Origin: Niastella koreensis GR20-10
GTDB taxonomy: Bacteria > Bacteroidota > Bacteroidia > Chitinophagales > Chitinophagaceae
Length of the DNA stretch: 64,000 nucleotides
Assembly: GCF_000246855.1 (NCBI RefSeq)
Contig: NC_016609.1
Span: 3,286,001 to 3,350,000 of the forward strand
Direction of reading: 5' to 3'
A model generated the notes under the pieces. That model did not search any database, was not told the origin of the DNA, and saw only the letters and a program-made list of their open reading frames with translations. The position numbers and the translations under genes were made by a program. Positions 25,961 to 34,827 of the stretch are shown here, piece after piece. Numbering within the stretch: the stretch's first letter is position 1; each line of letters starts with the position of its first letter.

Positions 25961-26566
25961 TCATTTCGGAAAATTGGGATCGGCTTTTACTTCCATGATC
26001 TGTTGTGTATGCCGGTTACTGTGCGCAGCTATGAATAATACAAACTGGTAGCTGTCTATAGAACCAAAGGGCATGGTGGCAATATGTGAACGAAGGTCTT
26101 CATTGGTTGATTTTATAAAGTCAATCAGTTTTTCCCGGTTCTTTTTAAACGAGTCCAATGCTTCTTCGGTGCTTTTTAGGGGAATGTTTTCCGGTTGCAG
26201 CTTTTCCACAGTCTTCACCTTATTGGTGCGGTCTTCCACTTTTTGCACCAGCTGCTCATCGGTAACCTTTATTTCCGATTTTTTTTCGGGGTTGGCAGCC
26301 TGCTTCAATGTAGCTTCAGCCTGTCCCCATAACATTTCTTCACTGGCGGCAATATGCTTCACACATTCTTCAACACTCCACCGGTCGGGTGCTGGTTTAA
26401 ACATCAGCTGGGCTGGTGTAAGGCCCTTTACCTGCTCAAAAACAGCTTTTTCAGTATCCTTTAATAGTTTGGTAGCATAACTCCTTTCTTTTTTGCTAAT
26501 GGCGTTATCAGCCAGCAGAAAGGAAAGCATCAGGAAGGTAGATGCAAGCAAAAACATTCTTTTCAT
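25961..26566 (-). CDS. DinB-like family protein, exported
   Basis: Using the ATG at 26564-26566, the protein has 201 residues. A signal peptide (1-20) precedes a DinB four-helix bundle. The metal triad is visible: His71 in VKHIAASE, His182 and His186 in AAHSNRHTQQ. DinB/YfiT proteins bind zinc or nickel, and related enzymes are thiol-dependent transferases; most members have unknown substrates. An exported DinB is common in Bacteroidota. A TAATTTTG -7-like word on the minus strand at 26646-26653 may be its promoter. Confidence 0.8.
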   Translation of the reverse strand: MKRMFLLASTFLMLSFLLADNAISKKERSYATKLLKDTEKAVFEQVKGLTPAQLMFKPAPDRWSVEECVKHIAASEEMLWGQAEATLKQAANPEKKSEIKVTDEQLVQKVEDRTNKVKTVEKLQPENIPLKSTEEALDSFKKNREKLIDFIKSTNEDLRSHIATMPFGSIDSYQFVLFIAAHSNRHTQQIMEVKADPNFPK

Positions 26567-26645
26567 ATACAATCGTTTTTTGGGTGAACAATACCGGGGT
26601 ATCGTTTAAGTTGTTTTAATAGAGCGGGATAATCTCAGCAGGCGC

Positions 26646-26653
26646 CAAAATTA
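26646..26653 (-). promoter_or_regulatory. Candidate -7 element for the DinB-like gene
   Basis: On the minus strand TAATTTTG matches TAnnTTTG, 80 bp before the ATG. No convincing -33 box. Confidence 0.3.
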
Positions 26654-26839
26654 AGAAATTTTATAATAAGTGGTACTGATTTTAAAAACCACCCCCAAAT
26701 GTCTTTAGCAGATATTAGCAAATTCGTATCGGCAATTAGCCTGTTAGTACAACCGAAATGTAATAATTGATTGATATAAACGACATTTAGTGTTAGTAAT
26801 ACAATTTCACTCTGTACATTTTCACACGTGCTAATTGGT

Positions 26840-26847
26840 TACATTTG
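26840..26847 (+). promoter_or_regulatory. Candidate -7 element for the second ECF sigma gene
   Basis: TACATTTG matches TAnnTTTG and lies 15 bp before the sigma-factor ATG at 26862. The position favours that ATG over an in-frame TTG at 26835, which would lie upstream of the transcription start. Confidence 0.4.
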
Positions 26848-26861
26848 TATTGCCCAGCCAT

Positions 26862-27437
26862 ATGAATTACAAGGTTTTTGACGACGCGATACTTCTCAAA
26901 CTACTCAAAGCCGGTGATGGATCTGCTTTGGAGGAAATTTATGTGCGCTATAGTGAAATGGTATTTCTTGCTGCTCTGAAAAAGGTAAGATCAAAACCCA
27001 TAGCAGAAGAACTGGTGCAAAACGTTTTTGTGAGTTTATGGGTAAAGCGTGAAACAGCCCAGATTCAACAATTACCTGCCTATCTTCAATCGGCCATCCG
27101 CTACCAGGTTATCGATTACATCCGCTCCCGGCTTATTCGTGAAAAGTATTACCAATCGGCCTCCGCGCAAATGAATGTACAGGAAAATCTTTCTGAATCA
27201 AGGCTGCTGTTGCATGAGTTATCGATTGCCATTGATAATACCATAAAAAAGCTGCCCCAGAAAACACAGGAGATCTTCCGGTTAAGCCGGTACGAAAAGC
27301 GTTCTGTCAAGGAGATCGCCCAATACATGAACCTTTCTGAAAAAGCTGTTGAATACCATGTAACACAATCACTTAAGTTCATGCGCGTACATTTGAAAGA
27401 TTTCATTATTGTGGAAATGTTCCTCATACATCTTTAG
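26862..27437 (+). CDS. ECF sigma-70 factor (second system)
   Basis: This 191-residue sigma factor has region 2 (LVQNVFVSLWVKRE and LPAYLQSAIRYQVIDYIRSR) and region 4 helix-turn-helix (LPQKTQEIFRLSR ... SVKEIAQYMNLSEKAVEYHV). It lacks the C-terminal hydrophobic helix of the other sigma factor in the window. It is followed by a 148-residue unknown gene and a terminator. Then come a FecR anti-sigma and an STN-bearing SusC, which are its likely partners although they are not in the same transcript. Confidence 0.92.
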   Translation: MNYKVFDDAILLKLLKAGDGSALEEIYVRYSEMVFLAALKKVRSKPIAEELVQNVFVSLWVKRETAQIQQLPAYLQSAIRYQVIDYIRSRLIREKYYQSASAQMNVQENLSESRLLLHELSIAIDNTIKKLPQKTQEIFRLSRYEKRSVKEIAQYMNLSEKAVEYHVTQSLKFMRVHLKDFIIVEMFLIHL

Positions 27438-27500
27438 GAGGGGGATAAAATATGTAATTATAAATTATTATAATTGCTCCGTACTAAATCTCTGAGAACT

Positions 27501-27947
27501 ATGGAAGCTATTAAAAAAAGGTTACACCCGTACTTTGGTAAAGATCTTACTGTTGTGATTGACGATGACAATGAAAACTTGATCATGCTCGACTGGGATG
27601 CCCTAAGCAGGGAATATGCTGAACTGACCAGTAAGATGAAAGGAATGACCCAGGAACAAATGGGCGATTTCCTGCAAGCCAACAGCTGCGACCTGATGGA
27701 TATTTATGAATATTTCATGGATGATGATTGTATTGGTAAGGTTGAAAATGAAGAATGGCTTCCCATCGGTTTATTGGGGCTTACCCATTCTCCGGACAGC
27801 TATGCAGAAATGTCGCACGGTGGATTATTACTGCTGGACCTTGGTGTTGATGAGGAAAACCCGCCTGTTATCCGGTTTTACGAATCAGAGGAAGCAGCCA
27901 TTGCTGAAGATTTTGAAGCTTTACAAATTACTGTAGTTAAGGGATAA
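27501..27947 (+). CDS. Hypothetical acidic protein, SUKH-like in appearance
   Basis: The 148-residue protein starts at ATG 27501. It is strongly acidic (IDDDNE, FMDDD, DLGVDEEN, FYESEEAA), has no signal or membrane helix and has the rhythm of a SMI1/KNR4 (SUKH) type fold: an N-terminal helical half and a C-terminal GGLLLLDL strand followed by a helix. SUKH proteins are often toxin-immunity proteins, but no toxin is nearby and the similarity is only an impression. It lies between an ECF sigma gene and its presumed anti-sigma, 63 bp after sigma, and is followed by a terminator. Confidence 0.55.
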   Translation: MEAIKKRLHPYFGKDLTVVIDDDNENLIMLDWDALSREYAELTSKMKGMTQEQMGDFLQANSCDLMDIYEYFMDDDCIGKVENEEWLPIGLLGLTHSPDSYAEMSHGGLLLLDLGVDEENPPVIRFYESEEAAIAEDFEALQITVVKG

Positions 27948-28001
27948 TCAATACCCGTTGCGTTTTACATTCCTGCCGATCATTTTCCATTCATTTTATA
28001 T

Positions 28002-28031
28002 AATCACCTGGCCCTGCCGGGTGATTTTTTT
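28002..28031 (+). terminator. Rho-independent terminator between sigma/unknown and fecR
   Basis: The stem AATCACC-GGC / GCC-GGTGATT (28002-28026) is followed by a run of T to 28031. It lies between the 148-aa gene and fecR, so fecR needs its own promoter. Confidence 0.8.
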
Positions 28032-28111
28032 CTTCCACCCTTTTAGGGATTTATTCCGCACAACCGACTTATTATTAAATCTGCTCATGGAGCAGTTCCA
28101 AACAAAACTAC

Positions 28112-29173
28112 ATGAATCGAAAGGCCTTTTATCATTTGCTGAAACGGTATGTAGAGAACGATTGCACAGAGGAAGAAAGAAAGCTGGTAGAACAATGGTA
28201 TGAATTACTGGGTGATGAGGAAGATATTGACCCTACCCTGCCAGCCAGTGAAATAAAAGAAACCCTGGAACGCCTTTGGCCGAAAATTCAGGAACATACC
28301 CTGCTTACAGAAAGCAGGGAACAGGAATCACCACCGGCGAAGCTTGTACCAGTGTGGATACGCTGGCTGAGCGCCGCTGTGATTACGGGGAGCATTCTTA
28401 CAGCGGGCTGGTGGTACCTGGTTGCTAAAAAGCAGGAGACCGCTATGCAACAAAAAGTAATGCCCGGGCTGCACCAGGTACGAAATGATAAGATCATTAC
28501 CGATACGGTGCATTTGCCCGACGGTTCCCTGGTAATGCTGGAACCCAAAGCAATTTTGCGTTACCACGACCGCTTTGAAGGCCCTAAACGGGAGGTATAC
28601 CTGGAAGGAAATGCTTTTTTTAAAGTGACCCGTAACCCCAAATCGCCCTTCTATGTATACAGTAAAAATATTGTGACCCAGGTACTGGGCACCAGCTTTT
28701 TTGTAAAAACGAACCCACAAACAAAGAACGTAGAAGTGTCGGTGCAAACGGGTAAAGTGGCTGTGTATGAAGCGGGCCGGGAAACCGTGCAGGAAAGAAA
28801 GAACGAAGAATCGAGTGGCGTGATCCTGAAACCCAATCAAAAGGTGATTTACAGCGATAACGATCACCATTTCAGAACAACCCTGGTAGAGATCCCATTG
28901 CCCGTAATAGCCAGTAAGAACGCCGAAGAAAAAGTAACGGAACTGAACTTTGTTTTTGACGAAGCGCCCATTGCGCGGGTTTTAACTTACCTGGAGCAGG
29001 CCTATCACATTGAAATGGTGATGGAAAATGAAAGCCTGGCGAAATGTTTGTTTACCGGTGATATTAAAGGTAAAAACCTGTACGACCAACTGGAAATTAT
29101 TTGTGAATCGGTTTCAGCCACCTATGAGATCCGCGGTACCCGCATTCTCATCAAAGGCTCAGGTTGTGATTAA
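28112..29173 (+). CDS. FecR-type anti-sigma factor (second system)
   Basis: This 353-residue protein has an N-terminal cytoplasmic helical part (1-80) and one transmembrane helix (about 84-104). The FecR domain follows (LPDGSLVMLEPKAILRY, REVYLEGNAFFKVTR). A C-terminal DUF4974-like domain contains FDEAPIARVLTYLEQAY. It is expected to bind the ECF sigma factor at 26862 and to receive a signal from the STN domain of the next gene product. A 218-bp leader separates it from susC. Confidence 0.92.
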   Translation: MNRKAFYHLLKRYVENDCTEEERKLVEQWYELLGDEEDIDPTLPASEIKETLERLWPKIQEHTLLTESREQESPPAKLVPVWIRWLSAAVITGSILTAGWWYLVAKKQETAMQQKVMPGLHQVRNDKIITDTVHLPDGSLVMLEPKAILRYHDRFEGPKREVYLEGNAFFKVTRNPKSPFYVYSKNIVTQVLGTSFFVKTNPQTKNVEVSVQTGKVAVYEAGRETVQERKNEESSGVILKPNQKVIYSDNDHHFRTTLVEIPLPVIASKNAEEKVTELNFVFDEAPIARVLTYLEQAYHIEMVMENESLAKCLFTGDIKGKNLYDQLEIICESVSATYEIRGTRILIKGSGCD

Positions 29174-29391
29174 ACAACGGGAGATTAAGCATCATTATAA
29201 ATACCCAACCATTTTCTAACATCCAAAACGATTGTCGCATGAGAATAAAAACCTACATCACATAATCCCACACTCATAAGGCTTTTAATTGGTCACCTGA
29301 TCATTTCATTTCCGGCGCAAAACCCGGGAAATGGTAATCTTTTTTGCCTACTGCCAGTTGCGTATCGTCAATTGACTAAACAATCTTATTT

Positions 29392-32300
29392 ATGAAACAT
29401 CAACGATTGGTTACAATTTTTTCTATTGCCATGAGGGTAGGTTTTATCCAGGTCCTGCTTATTGTTTACCTTGGTTCCTATGCATATTATAACAACGCAG
29501 ACGCACAAGGTGTGCTTGATAAAATAGTATCGGTTTCTGTTGAAAAAGGACAGCTAAAAGAAGTCTTTAACCTGCTGCAGAATCAAACGGGCGCGCGTAT
29601 TGTGTACAGTTCAAAAACCATTGAAGCCGGCCGCAAGGTTTCTATAAAGGCCAGTCAGAAAAAACTGGGCGAAGTGCTGGCTGAACTGCTCTCGCCATTT
29701 GGCATCACTTTTAAATTAATCAGGGACCGGATCATTTTATTCAAAGCAGCGCCAAATTCGTTTAACGATACATCCGGCACCAATGAATTAGCGGTACAGT
29801 TATCGGCTGTAACCCTGCAGGATATCAAAGGCCAGGTAACAGATGATAAAGGCAATCCCCTGCCGGGCGTAAGTATTGTGGTGAAAGGCACGGGTACCGG
29901 AACAAACACCGATATGAACGGCAATTTTACGATTGCTGTGCCGGAAGGTAAAACGATCCTGGTGGTGTCATCTGTAGGTTTTCAAACCCAGGAAATAAAT
30001 ATTGCCGGAAAAACATCATTGGCCATTGTTATGACAGTGGGCGCTACCGGTCAGTTAAGTGACATTGTAGTGGTTGGTTATGGTACGCAAAAGAAAGTAA
30101 CCGTTACAGGCGCTGTGGCCCAGGTAAAGGGCGCAGAACTGGCAAAATCTCCTTCCGTAAATTTATCCAATGCGTTAGCGGGCCGGTTACCAGGTGTTAC
30201 CGCCATTCAATCGAGCGGTGAGCCCGGTTACGATGGTTCTACCATCCGCATCCGGGGTTCAAATACGCCTAATAATAGCGGCGCCCTCATTGTTATTGAT
30301 GGGGTGCCCGACAGGGCCGGCGGCCTGGAGCGTTTGAATCCGCAGGACATAGAAAGTATGTCGGTACTGAAAGATGCAGCAGCAGCCATTTATGGTTCGC
30401 GTGCTGCTAACGGCGTTATACTCATTACTACCAAACGCGGCAAAAACGGCAAGCCGCAATTGTCGTATGCTTTTAACCAGGGCTGGGCGCAGCCAACACG
30501 TATTCCAAAGATGTCTGATGCAGTGGAATATGCTACCATCATTAACGAGCTTACGTTGTTTGATGGTTTGCCGGCCGACCAATGGGCTGCCGGCTGGAAT
30601 GCATTTAAACAAAATGGCACCTACACCCGTACAGATAATGGCGTAAAAGTAGATGCCATCTACTCCCCCGCCGACATCACCAAATTCGGAGACGGTACCG
30701 ACCCCTGGGGACATCCTAATACCGATTGGTATCATACCACACTAAAGACCTGGTCGCCTCAGTCGAATCATAACGTGCAAATGTCTGGTGGTTCAGATAA
30801 CGTAAAATACCTGGCCTCTTTGGGTTATGAAAACCAGGATGGGTATTATAAAAATTCCGCCACCGGGTACAAGCAATACGATATGCGGTTGAATGTGGAC
30901 GCCAAAGTAAATAAATACCTATCCACCAGTCTTGGGTTAACGGCGCGCGAAGAATATCGCTTTTTCCCAACGGTTGGTGCACAACCCATCTTTCGCATGC
31001 TTATGCGTGGTAAACCTACCGAGCAGGAAGTATGGCCTAATGGCTTGCCCGGGCCTGATATAGAAAATGGTCAGAACCCGATCGTGATCACTACCAACCA
31101 AACTGGTTATGACAAAGACCACCGGGATTATTTTCAAACCAATGGAAGAATTGACCTGCAGGTGCCCTTTGTTGAGGGATTAAAGATCTCCGGTTTCGCT
31201 GCGCTGGATAAGTACTTCAGGCGGGAAAAACGGTGGGAAACGCCGTGGTACCTGTATTTCTGGGATAAAGTAAGTTATGAAGCTGACGGGGTTACCCCGA
31301 AGCTCACCAAGTCGGTGCGTTCAACATTCAATGATCCGCGGCTTACTGAATCACAGGAAGATCAGTTGAATATTAACCTGAGTGGTTTTATCAGTTACGA
31401 TAAAACATTCGGTCCGCATACCATGAACATAATGGCGGCTGTTACCCGGGAAACCATCGGTAACCAAACCTTTAATGCCTTTCGCCGGAATTATATTTCT
31501 CCAGCCATTGACCAGCTGTTTGCAGGCGGCGATGCACAAAAAGACAATACCGGCAGTGCGTACGACCGGGCGCGGTTAAGTTATTTTGGCCGGGTAAATT
31601 ATAACTATAAGGAAAAATACCTGGCTGAGTTCCTGTGGCGCTATGATGGTTCTTATATGTTCCCTGAAAACGACCGTTTCGGTTTCTTCCCGGGTATATT
31701 GCTTGGCTGGCGCCTGAGTGAAGAAAAATTCTTTAAACGGGTAACCTTCATCAACAATTTAAAACTCCGCGCCTCCTGGGGACAAATGGGAAACGACAAC
31801 ATTTTATTTAATGGCGTATTGCAGGAGTACCGGTATTTATCAACCTATGGTTTCAATTCTTACATCGTTGGTGGCAATGTGGTAAAAACGCTTACTGAAA
31901 CCGGCGTACCCAATCCGGGGTACACCTGGGAAGTGGCCAACAATTCAAACGTGGGTCTGGAAGGTTCTGCCCTAAACAGCCGCCTTAGTTTTGAATTTGA
32001 TGTGTTCAACAATATCCGCACAAAAATATTGATGCAGAACTCCGCGGTAGTGCCTGCTTCCGCCGGCATTACCCTGCCACCGGAAAACCTGGGTAAAGTG
32101 CAGAACAGGGGATTTGAATTTACCATAGGTTATAATGACAACTTCGGTGATTTTCGTTTTGGCGTAAGCGTAAATGGCGGCTATGCCAAAAACAAAGTGA
32201 TCAACCTGCCTGAAACGCCTGGCTTAAAGCCTTATCAATATTCAAAGGGGCATACCTTCGGCACCGATGGCGCCGCCTTCCTGGTGTATGAATACGACGG

Positions 32301-32928
32301 GGTTTTTGTTGACCAGGATGATATCAACAAGAATAAGGTCGATTATAGTGCAGCTACCAATAAGTTGCTTCCCGGTGACATGAAAATAAAAGATGTAAGC
32401 GGCGACGGTAAAATAGATGCAGATGACCGCGTACGGCTTGAAAAGAACCGTGATCCCTGGTTTACCGGCGGGGTAAATTTCAACCTGCAATACAAAGATT
32501 TTGACTGCAGCATTTTATTTCAGGGCGCTACCGGTGGTTTGCTGTTCTTTGGTACCGAATCGGGCACCATTGGTAATTTTTTGAAATACTCTTACGATCA
32601 TCGCTGGACGGTAGAACATCCCAGCAGTACCGACCCCCGCCTGGCTAACCGCGGCAATACCTATTTCAACGGCGGCTCCTTTGGCACCAATACATATTGG
32701 TTAAGAAGCAGCAATTACCTGCGGTTAAAGAATGTTGAATTTGGATACAACCTGCCTGGAAAAATTGGCCAGAAAGCGGGTGTAAGCAATCTTCGATTAT
32801 ATGTAAATGGTATTAACCTGGTAACGCTGGACAAAATGAAGATCTATGATCCAGAATCAACCAGCGGCAACGGACAGTATTATCCACAATCAAGGATCCT
32901 GAATGTGGGCGCCAGAATATCATTCTAA
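29392..32928 (+). CDS. SusC/RagA TonB-dependent outer-membrane transporter with STN domain
   Basis: This 1178-residue transporter has a signal region (1-42), an STN domain (about 45-116), a carboxypeptidase-regulatory-like domain (about 142-225), a plug with IVVVGYGTQKKVTVTG and AAAIYGSRAANGVILI, and a barrel ending in RISF. The STN domain and the FecR/ECF genes just upstream make it a signalling transporter. Downstream, 18 bp away, is its SusD. An imperfect CATTTCC/GGAAATG repeat and a TAATCTTTTTTGC word lie 50-90 bp upstream and may form the sigma-dependent promoter. Substrate unknown. Confidence 0.95.
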   Translation: MKHQRLVTIFSIAMRVGFIQVLLIVYLGSYAYYNNADAQGVLDKIVSVSVEKGQLKEVFNLLQNQTGARIVYSSKTIEAGRKVSIKASQKKLGEVLAELLSPFGITFKLIRDRIILFKAAPNSFNDTSGTNELAVQLSAVTLQDIKGQVTDDKGNPLPGVSIVVKGTGTGTNTDMNGNFTIAVPEGKTILVVSSVGFQTQEINIAGKTSLAIVMTVGATGQLSDIVVVGYGTQKKVTVTGAVAQVKGAELAKSPSVNLSNALAGRLPGVTAIQSSGEPGYDGSTIRIRGSNTPNNSGALIVIDGVPDRAGGLERLNPQDIESMSVLKDAAAAIYGSRAANGVILITTKRGKNGKPQLSYAFNQGWAQPTRIPKMSDAVEYATIINELTLFDGLPADQWAAGWNAFKQNGTYTRTDNGVKVDAIYSPADITKFGDGTDPWGHPNTDWYHTTLKTWSPQSNHNVQMSGGSDNVKYLASLGYENQDGYYKNSATGYKQYDMRLNVDAKVNKYLSTSLGLTAREEYRFFPTVGAQPIFRMLMRGKPTEQEVWPNGLPGPDIENGQNPIVITTNQTGYDKDHRDYFQTNGRIDLQVPFVEGLKISGFAALDKYFRREKRWETPWYLYFWDKVSYEADGVTPKLTKSVRSTFNDPRLTESQEDQLNINLSGFISYDKTFGPHTMNIMAAVTRETIGNQTFNAFRRNYISPAIDQLFAGGDAQKDNTGSAYDRARLSYFGRVNYNYKEKYLAEFLWRYDGSYMFPENDRFGFFPGILLGWRLSEEKFFKRVTFINNLKLRASWGQMGNDNILFNGVLQEYRYLSTYGFNSYIVGGNVVKTLTETGVPNPGYTWEVANNSNVGLEGSALNSRLSFEFDVFNNIRTKILMQNSAVVPASAGITLPPENLGKVQNRGFEFTIGYNDNFGDFRFGVSVNGGYAKNKVINLPETPGLKPYQYSKGHTFGTDGAAFLVYEYDGVFVDQDDINKNKVDYSAATNKLLPGDMKIKDVSGDGKIDADDRVRLEKNRDPWFTGGVNFNLQYKDFDCSILFQGATGGLLFFGTESGTIGNFLKYSYDHRWTVEHPSSTDPRLANRGNTYFNGGSFGTNTYWLRSSNYLRLKNVEFGYNLPGKIGQKAGVSNLRLYVNGINLVTLDKMKIYDPESTSGNGQYYPQSRILNVGARISF

Positions 32929-32946
32929 CAACAAAAAAACCAGTCG

Positions 32947-34827
32947 ATGAAAAAGATACTGTTTTGTGTTCTGCTCCTGGCAATTGCAGGAGCCTGCAAA
33001 AGAGATTTCCTGAATACCAAACCGCTTGATAAAGTATCCTCAACAGATACCTGGAAAGATGGCGCACTGGCAGAAGCATTTGTAACCGGGATCTATGCCG
33101 GCCTTGGCCAGGGTGGGTTTGATGAACAAATGCTGGCGGCCCTCTCCGATGAAGCTGTTTTTACGCACCCGGGACGGGGTATCAATATTATAAATGAAGG
33201 CACCTTAAACCCCTCGAATATTGGCTGGGTGAATGTGAACTACCGCTGGGGCAAGGATGCCAGTAATACGGATATGTATGCCATGATAAGGCAGGCAAAC
33301 CTGGCGCTGGAGAATTTACGTACCGCTACGTTTGATGATAAAACACTCAACGACCGGCTGCAGGGTGAATCGCATTTTATGCGCGCCTTTTATTATCACC
33401 AGCTGATCCGCTATTACGGCGGTGTGCCGATAGTTGACCGGTCATATGGCCTTAAAGAAGATTATACGGTGACCCGGAATACCTGGGAAGAATGCGTGAA
33501 TTTCATACTTAAGGAATGTGATAGCGCTGTCACCCTGTTGAAGGGAAAATCAATGTCGGCAGGAAGGGCCACCGACCTGGCCGCTATGGCATTGAAAGCA
33601 CGCATCCTGTTATATGCAGCCAGTGACCTGCACGACATGCCTACCGCCAAATCCAAATCAGCCTTGATCAGCGGTTATGCGCATCCGGAATTCCTGGGTT
33701 ATGTAAGTGGCGACCGCGTTGCCAGGTGGACGGCCGCCAAAAACGCCGCTAAAGCCCTGATGGACCTGGCTCCTACAAGAGGTTATAAATTAAACCTCAC
33801 AGCGCCGGCACCGGCTGCTGATGGTAAAAAGAATTACGTATCCCTGGCTATGGGCGGCGGCAGCAAAGGCCCCGACGTAGATAAAAGTGCCGAAACCGAG
33901 ATCCTGTTTGGACGTTACTGGACGATCAATAAAGATGAATATGCCGGTATGTATGTTGGCCTTGCCAATGGACCCAATGGCTATCATAACTGGGCAGGCA
34001 ATACGCCGGTACAGGAACTGGTGGATGATTATGAAATGATGGATGGCACCAAATTCAGCTGGACCAATCCTGCGCAAAAAGCGCAGCCATATGTAAATCG
34101 CGACCCCCGTTTTTATGCTTCCATCCTGTTCGATGGCGCCGACTGGAAACCACGGGATAAGATCTCAGGCACTGTGGACCCTGCCAACCAGATCCAAACC
34201 GGTAAGTATGATCAGGGCGGCGGGGTGTTTTTGCCTGGTCTCGATACCCGCTCCAGTTCTATTGAGAACTGGAATGGCAGCTGGACAGGCTATTATGTTC
34301 GCAAGTTTATTGATCCTGATCCCGACCTGGTTGACAATACCACCCGGCAAACAGTACCCTGGCCTTTCTTCCGGTATACCGAAGTAGTGATGAATTACAT
34401 TGAAGCCTGTATAGAACTGGGGGAAGATAATGAGGCTAAAACCTGGTTGAACAGGATCCGTTTCAGGGCAGGTATGCCGGCTGTTACAGAAACCGGGGCG
34501 GCACTGAAGGAGCGCTATAGAAATGAACGACGGGTTGAACTGGCCTATGAAGATCAGCGTTACCACGATTGCCGCCGTTGGATGATAGCCCCTGCTACCC
34601 TGGGCAGAAAGCTGGTATATATTGATGTGGTAGGAACGCTGAAAGCAGGCGCCAGTGCAGCCTCGCCTTACAAACACGATGAAACAAGATACAATTATAC
34701 CTATACCCCGCTGGAGGTGAATTCGCAGGAAGACAGGAAATGGGATGATAAAATGTATTACCGGCCGATAGCCCAGGATGAGATGAATACCAATTTGAAG
34801 CTGATACAAAACCCAGGATATAATTAA
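32947..34827 (+). CDS. SusD/RagB family outer-membrane lipoprotein (long form)
   Basis: This 626-residue lipoprotein, longer than most SusD proteins (about 500-550), has a signal ending in IAGAC (Cys17). Family motifs include YAMIRQANLALENL, ESHFMRAFYYHQLIRYYGGVP, RYTEVVMNYIEACIELG and RRVELAYEDQRYHDCRRW. It follows its SusC by 18 bp. Its stop codon directly abuts the start of the FG-GAP lipoprotein gene with no spacer, so these genes are very likely co-translated. Confidence 0.93.
   Translation: MKKILFCVLLLAIAGACKRDFLNTKPLDKVSSTDTWKDGALAEAFVTGIYAGLGQGGFDEQMLAALSDEAVFTHPGRGINIINEGTLNPSNIGWVNVNYRWGKDASNTDMYAMIRQANLALENLRTATFDDKTLNDRLQGESHFMRAFYYHQLIRYYGGVPIVDRSYGLKEDYTVTRNTWEECVNFILKECDSAVTLLKGKSMSAGRATDLAAMALKARILLYAASDLHDMPTAKSKSALISGYAHPEFLGYVSGDRVARWTAAKNAAKALMDLAPTRGYKLNLTAPAPAADGKKNYVSLAMGGGSKGPDVDKSAETEILFGRYWTINKDEYAGMYVGLANGPNGYHNWAGNTPVQELVDDYEMMDGTKFSWTNPAQKAQPYVNRDPRFYASILFDGADWKPRDKISGTVDPANQIQTGKYDQGGGVFLPGLDTRSSSIENWNGSWTGYYVRKFIDPDPDLVDNTTRQTVPWPFFRYTEVVMNYIEACIELGEDNEAKTWLNRIRFRAGMPAVTETGAALKERYRNERRVELAYEDQRYHDCRRWMIAPATLGRKLVYIDVVGTLKAGASAASPYKHDETRYNYTYTPLEVNSQEDRKWDDKMYYRPIAQDEMNTNLKLIQNPGYN

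Noticed and set aside
27501-27947. 148-aa acidic protein as toxin immunity protein
   Set aside because: SUKH-like appearance only. No toxin or secretion gene is adjacent, so the function was not assigned.
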